The notes under the pieces are model-generated. The model ran no database searches. It was given only the letters and a program-made list of their open reading frames with translations, and was not told the DNA's origin. Shown in pieces: positions 5,455 through 6,742 of a stretch of 6,742 nucleotides of DNA. Both the position numbers and the translations under genes were made by a program. The first letter of the stretch is position 1, and every line of letters starts with the position of its first letter. Source of the stretch: Treponema sp. (GTDB lineage: Bacteria; Spirochaetota; Spirochaetia; Treponematales; Treponemataceae); assembly GCA_018385415.1 (NCBI GenBank), contig JAHAZA010000085.1, forward strand, positions 1 to 6,742, written 5' to 3'.

Positions 5455-5496
5455 TATGATGTTAAAAGATTTTTGTGTAAAGTTCTGATTTAAAGG

Positions 5497-6038
5497 TTGT
5501 TACACTATTCTACCTTCATAGATAATCGTGACTATTTAAGAATCAGAAATTTTTTTGGAACTTTGGGATGCCTGCTTCCTTTTCTTTCAATCGGCAGTGC
5601 ATTGTTCTCGCCTAATAAGATTTACCCTGACTGGTGGACCAGCATTTCAGTTACTTACTACAGTTCGCCGGTTTTGATTGCAGTTCTTTCTGCTGTGTCA
5701 TTCTTTTTAATTTTATATCGTGGATATAACTGTTGGGATACTGCTGTAAACACAACTGCAGGTATCGCAGGTCTTTGTGTTGTATGCTTTCCATGTGAGG
5801 CATCCTGGATTGATATGAGCACTCGTGTTGGTCTTTTCTGGCTTCCAGTTAATGTAACTCGCTGGGTTCATTACAGTGCTGCTTTTCTTTTTTTTTAATG
5901 CTTGCGTTGAACAGCATTTTTCTTTTTTCCAAAAGTTCAAACAAAATTAAAAACCGCATTTACAGAATTTGTGGAATTGTGATTCTTCTGTTCTTGTTCT
6001 CTTTGGGATCAATGCTCTGTTCTTTGATAAAAAATTAG
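5497..6038 (+). pseudogene. Multi-pass membrane protein of unknown function, broken by a poly-T frameshift
   Basis: The first frame (5497-5898, 133 residues) has DYLRIRNFFG, then hydrophobic helices at about 20-38, 57-78 and 84-100 and a fourth begun at ~122. Between helices 1 and 2 is a conserved-looking loop, WWTSISVTYYSS. The general plan resembles uncharacterised small multi-pass membrane proteins of ~200 residues; I cannot name a function. The frame stops at TAA 5896-5898 right after a run of nine T (5888-5896). In the +2 frame the protein continues at once from 5898 (MLALNSIFLF, then KIKNRIYRICGIVILLFLFS) to TAG 6036-6038, completing helix 4 and adding helix 5. One lost T explains the break. 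A further shift near 6002 may have occurred, since another frame reads GINALFFDKKLAAII. No ATG exists near the start; a TTG at 5497 directly abuts AAAGG, so the true start may be lost too. Confidence 0.7.
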
Positions 6039-6132
6039 CAGCCATCATCCATAACCTCGCCTCCAGCCAATTCCCCTCCAGAGGCTTCTCCCTTAATTAG
6101 CAGAATAGCTTATACATAATATGGTCAATTCA

Positions 6133-6163
6133 TGCTATAATAAATATAGTAAAAAAAGGAGAA
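6133..6163 (+). promoter_or_regulatory. Promoter and ribosome binding site of hsdM
   Basis: A perfect extended -10 (TGC followed by TATAAT, 6133-6141) lies 26 nt upstream of the ATG at 6168. It is followed by an A-tract and AGGAG (6157-6161) with 6-nt spacing to the start. No strong -35 is visible. The arrangement matches the leader of the hsdM remnant at 699-737. Confidence 0.7.
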
Positions 6164-6167
6164 CATA

Positions 6168-6742
6168 ATGGCTAAAGCAAAAAAAACTGTCAGCTTTGAA
6201 GATGCACTTTGGGGAGCTTGTGATAAACTTCGTGGAACTGTTGAACCTGCGGAATACAAGCACGTTGTTTTAAGCCTTATCTTCTTAAAATTTGTAAACG
6301 ATAAATTTGAAGCCCGCCGTGCAGAGCTTTTGGCTGAAGGTAAAGAAAAATACCTTGATATGCAGCCATTCTACACTCAGAAAAATGTGTTCTTTTTGCC
6401 ACCAGAAAGCCGCTGGTCTTATATCATTCAGAATGCAAAACAGAATGACATTGCCCTCAAAATCGATACAGCACTCAATACAATCGAAAAACAAAATCCG
6501 TCTCTAAAGGGCGCGCTTCCAGATAATTATTATTCCCGACTTGGAATTGATGTTTCAAAGCTTGCAGCACTTTTGGATGAAATAAACAACATCCAGACAA
6601 ATGCAGATAAAGAAAACGACATCATGGGGCGTGTCTATGAATACTTTCTTACAAAGTTTGCCCTTCAGGAAGGTAAAGGAAAGGGAGAATTCTATACACC
6701 TAAATCTGTAGTAAATCTTATTGCAGAAATGATTGAACCATA
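6168..6742 (+). CDS. hsdM: Type I restriction-modification system methyltransferase subunit HsdM, N-terminal part (runs off window end)
   Basis: The frame is open for 191 codons to the window edge. Residues ~8-150 form the HsdM N-terminal helical domain: SFEDALWGACDKLRG, EYKHVVLSLIFLKFVNDKFE, then FFLPPESRW. Residues ~150-191 enter the N6-adenine methyltransferase domain at IMGRVYEYFLTKFA and GKGEFYTPKSVVNLI, typical of HsdM just before the SAM-binding motif. The NPPF/NPPY catalytic motif would lie beyond the window. With HsdS it methylates adenine at a bipartite target, and with HsdR it forms the restriction complex. No stop or frameshift is seen. Its leader matches that of the dead hsdM at 738, but the N-termini differ (this one lacks the longer Ser/Lys-rich lead), so the two belong to different hsdM lineages rather than being a recent duplicate. 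hsdS and hsdR are expected downstream. Confidence 0.95.
   Translation, partial: MAKAKKTVSFEDALWGACDKLRGTVEPAEYKHVVLSLIFLKFVNDKFEARRAELLAEGKEKYLDMQPFYTQKNVFFLPPESRWSYIIQNAKQNDIALKIDTALNTIEKQNPSLKGALPDNYYSRLGIDVSKLAALLDEINNIQTNADKENDIMGRVYEYFLTKFALQEGKGKGEFYTPKSVVNLIAEMIEP

Noticed and set aside
6060..6100. Possible terminator in the C-rich segment before hsdM
   Set aside because: No stable inverted repeat followed by a T run could be built from it.
1..6742. CRISPR array or insertion sequence
   Set aside because: No regularly spaced repeats, no transposase-like frame and no terminal inverted repeats were seen.

Overview
The window looks like an accessory stretch of a low-to-moderate GC, AT-rich bacterial chromosome. 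Gene content (HipA-like kinase, type I restriction-modification genes, a MIF-like tautomerase, ArfB) and codon use would fit a host-associated spirochaete such as Treponema or a gut anaerobe. That placement is a guess; no marker gene here fixes the taxon.

Layout, left to right. (1) Positions 1-648, plus strand: the C-terminal part of a HipA-like kinase with a C-terminal winged-helix domain, entering from outside the window. (2) 738-1967, plus: a type I restriction-modification remnant. The first ~33 codons of hsdM are joined in frame to the last ~377 codons of hsdR, with two amber codons near the start; the rest of hsdM, any hsdS and most of hsdR are gone. (3) 1977-3154, minus: a macrodomain ADP-ribose hydrolase, tRNA-Ala(GGC) ending only 2 nt before its start codon, and a rhodanese-like lipoprotein. 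(4) 3155-3475: no recognisable gene. (5) 3476-3985: two broken genes meeting tail to tail, a Nudix hydrolase remnant (plus) and a MIF-like tautomerase remnant (minus). (6) 3972-5442, minus: a small membrane protein carrying the Na+-decarboxylase beta-subunit GGADGPTS motif, a 2H phosphoesterase and the ribosome-rescue factor ArfB. (7) 5497-6038, plus: a multi-pass membrane protein gene broken by a frameshift in a poly-T tract. (8) 6168 to the end, plus: the 5' part of an apparently intact second hsdM.

The two hsdM starts lie 5.4 kb apart in the same orientation and have near-identical leaders (extended -10, A-tract, Shine-Dalgarno). One is dead and one appears alive, so the region seems to have carried two related type I systems. 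Between them lie small, mostly minus-strand genes and at least four decayed genes, a picture of ongoing gene loss.

The minus-strand genes show an unusual expression layout. For both arfB and the 2H phosphoesterase, a -10 hexamer sits exactly 6 nt before the ATG and no clear Shine-Dalgarno is present, which predicts leaderless mRNAs. The macrodomain gene may be expressed from a tRNA-mRNA co-transcript. The 2H gene, the small membrane protein and the MIF remnant are tightly packed (2-nt gap, then a 14-nt overlap) and probably formed one operon.
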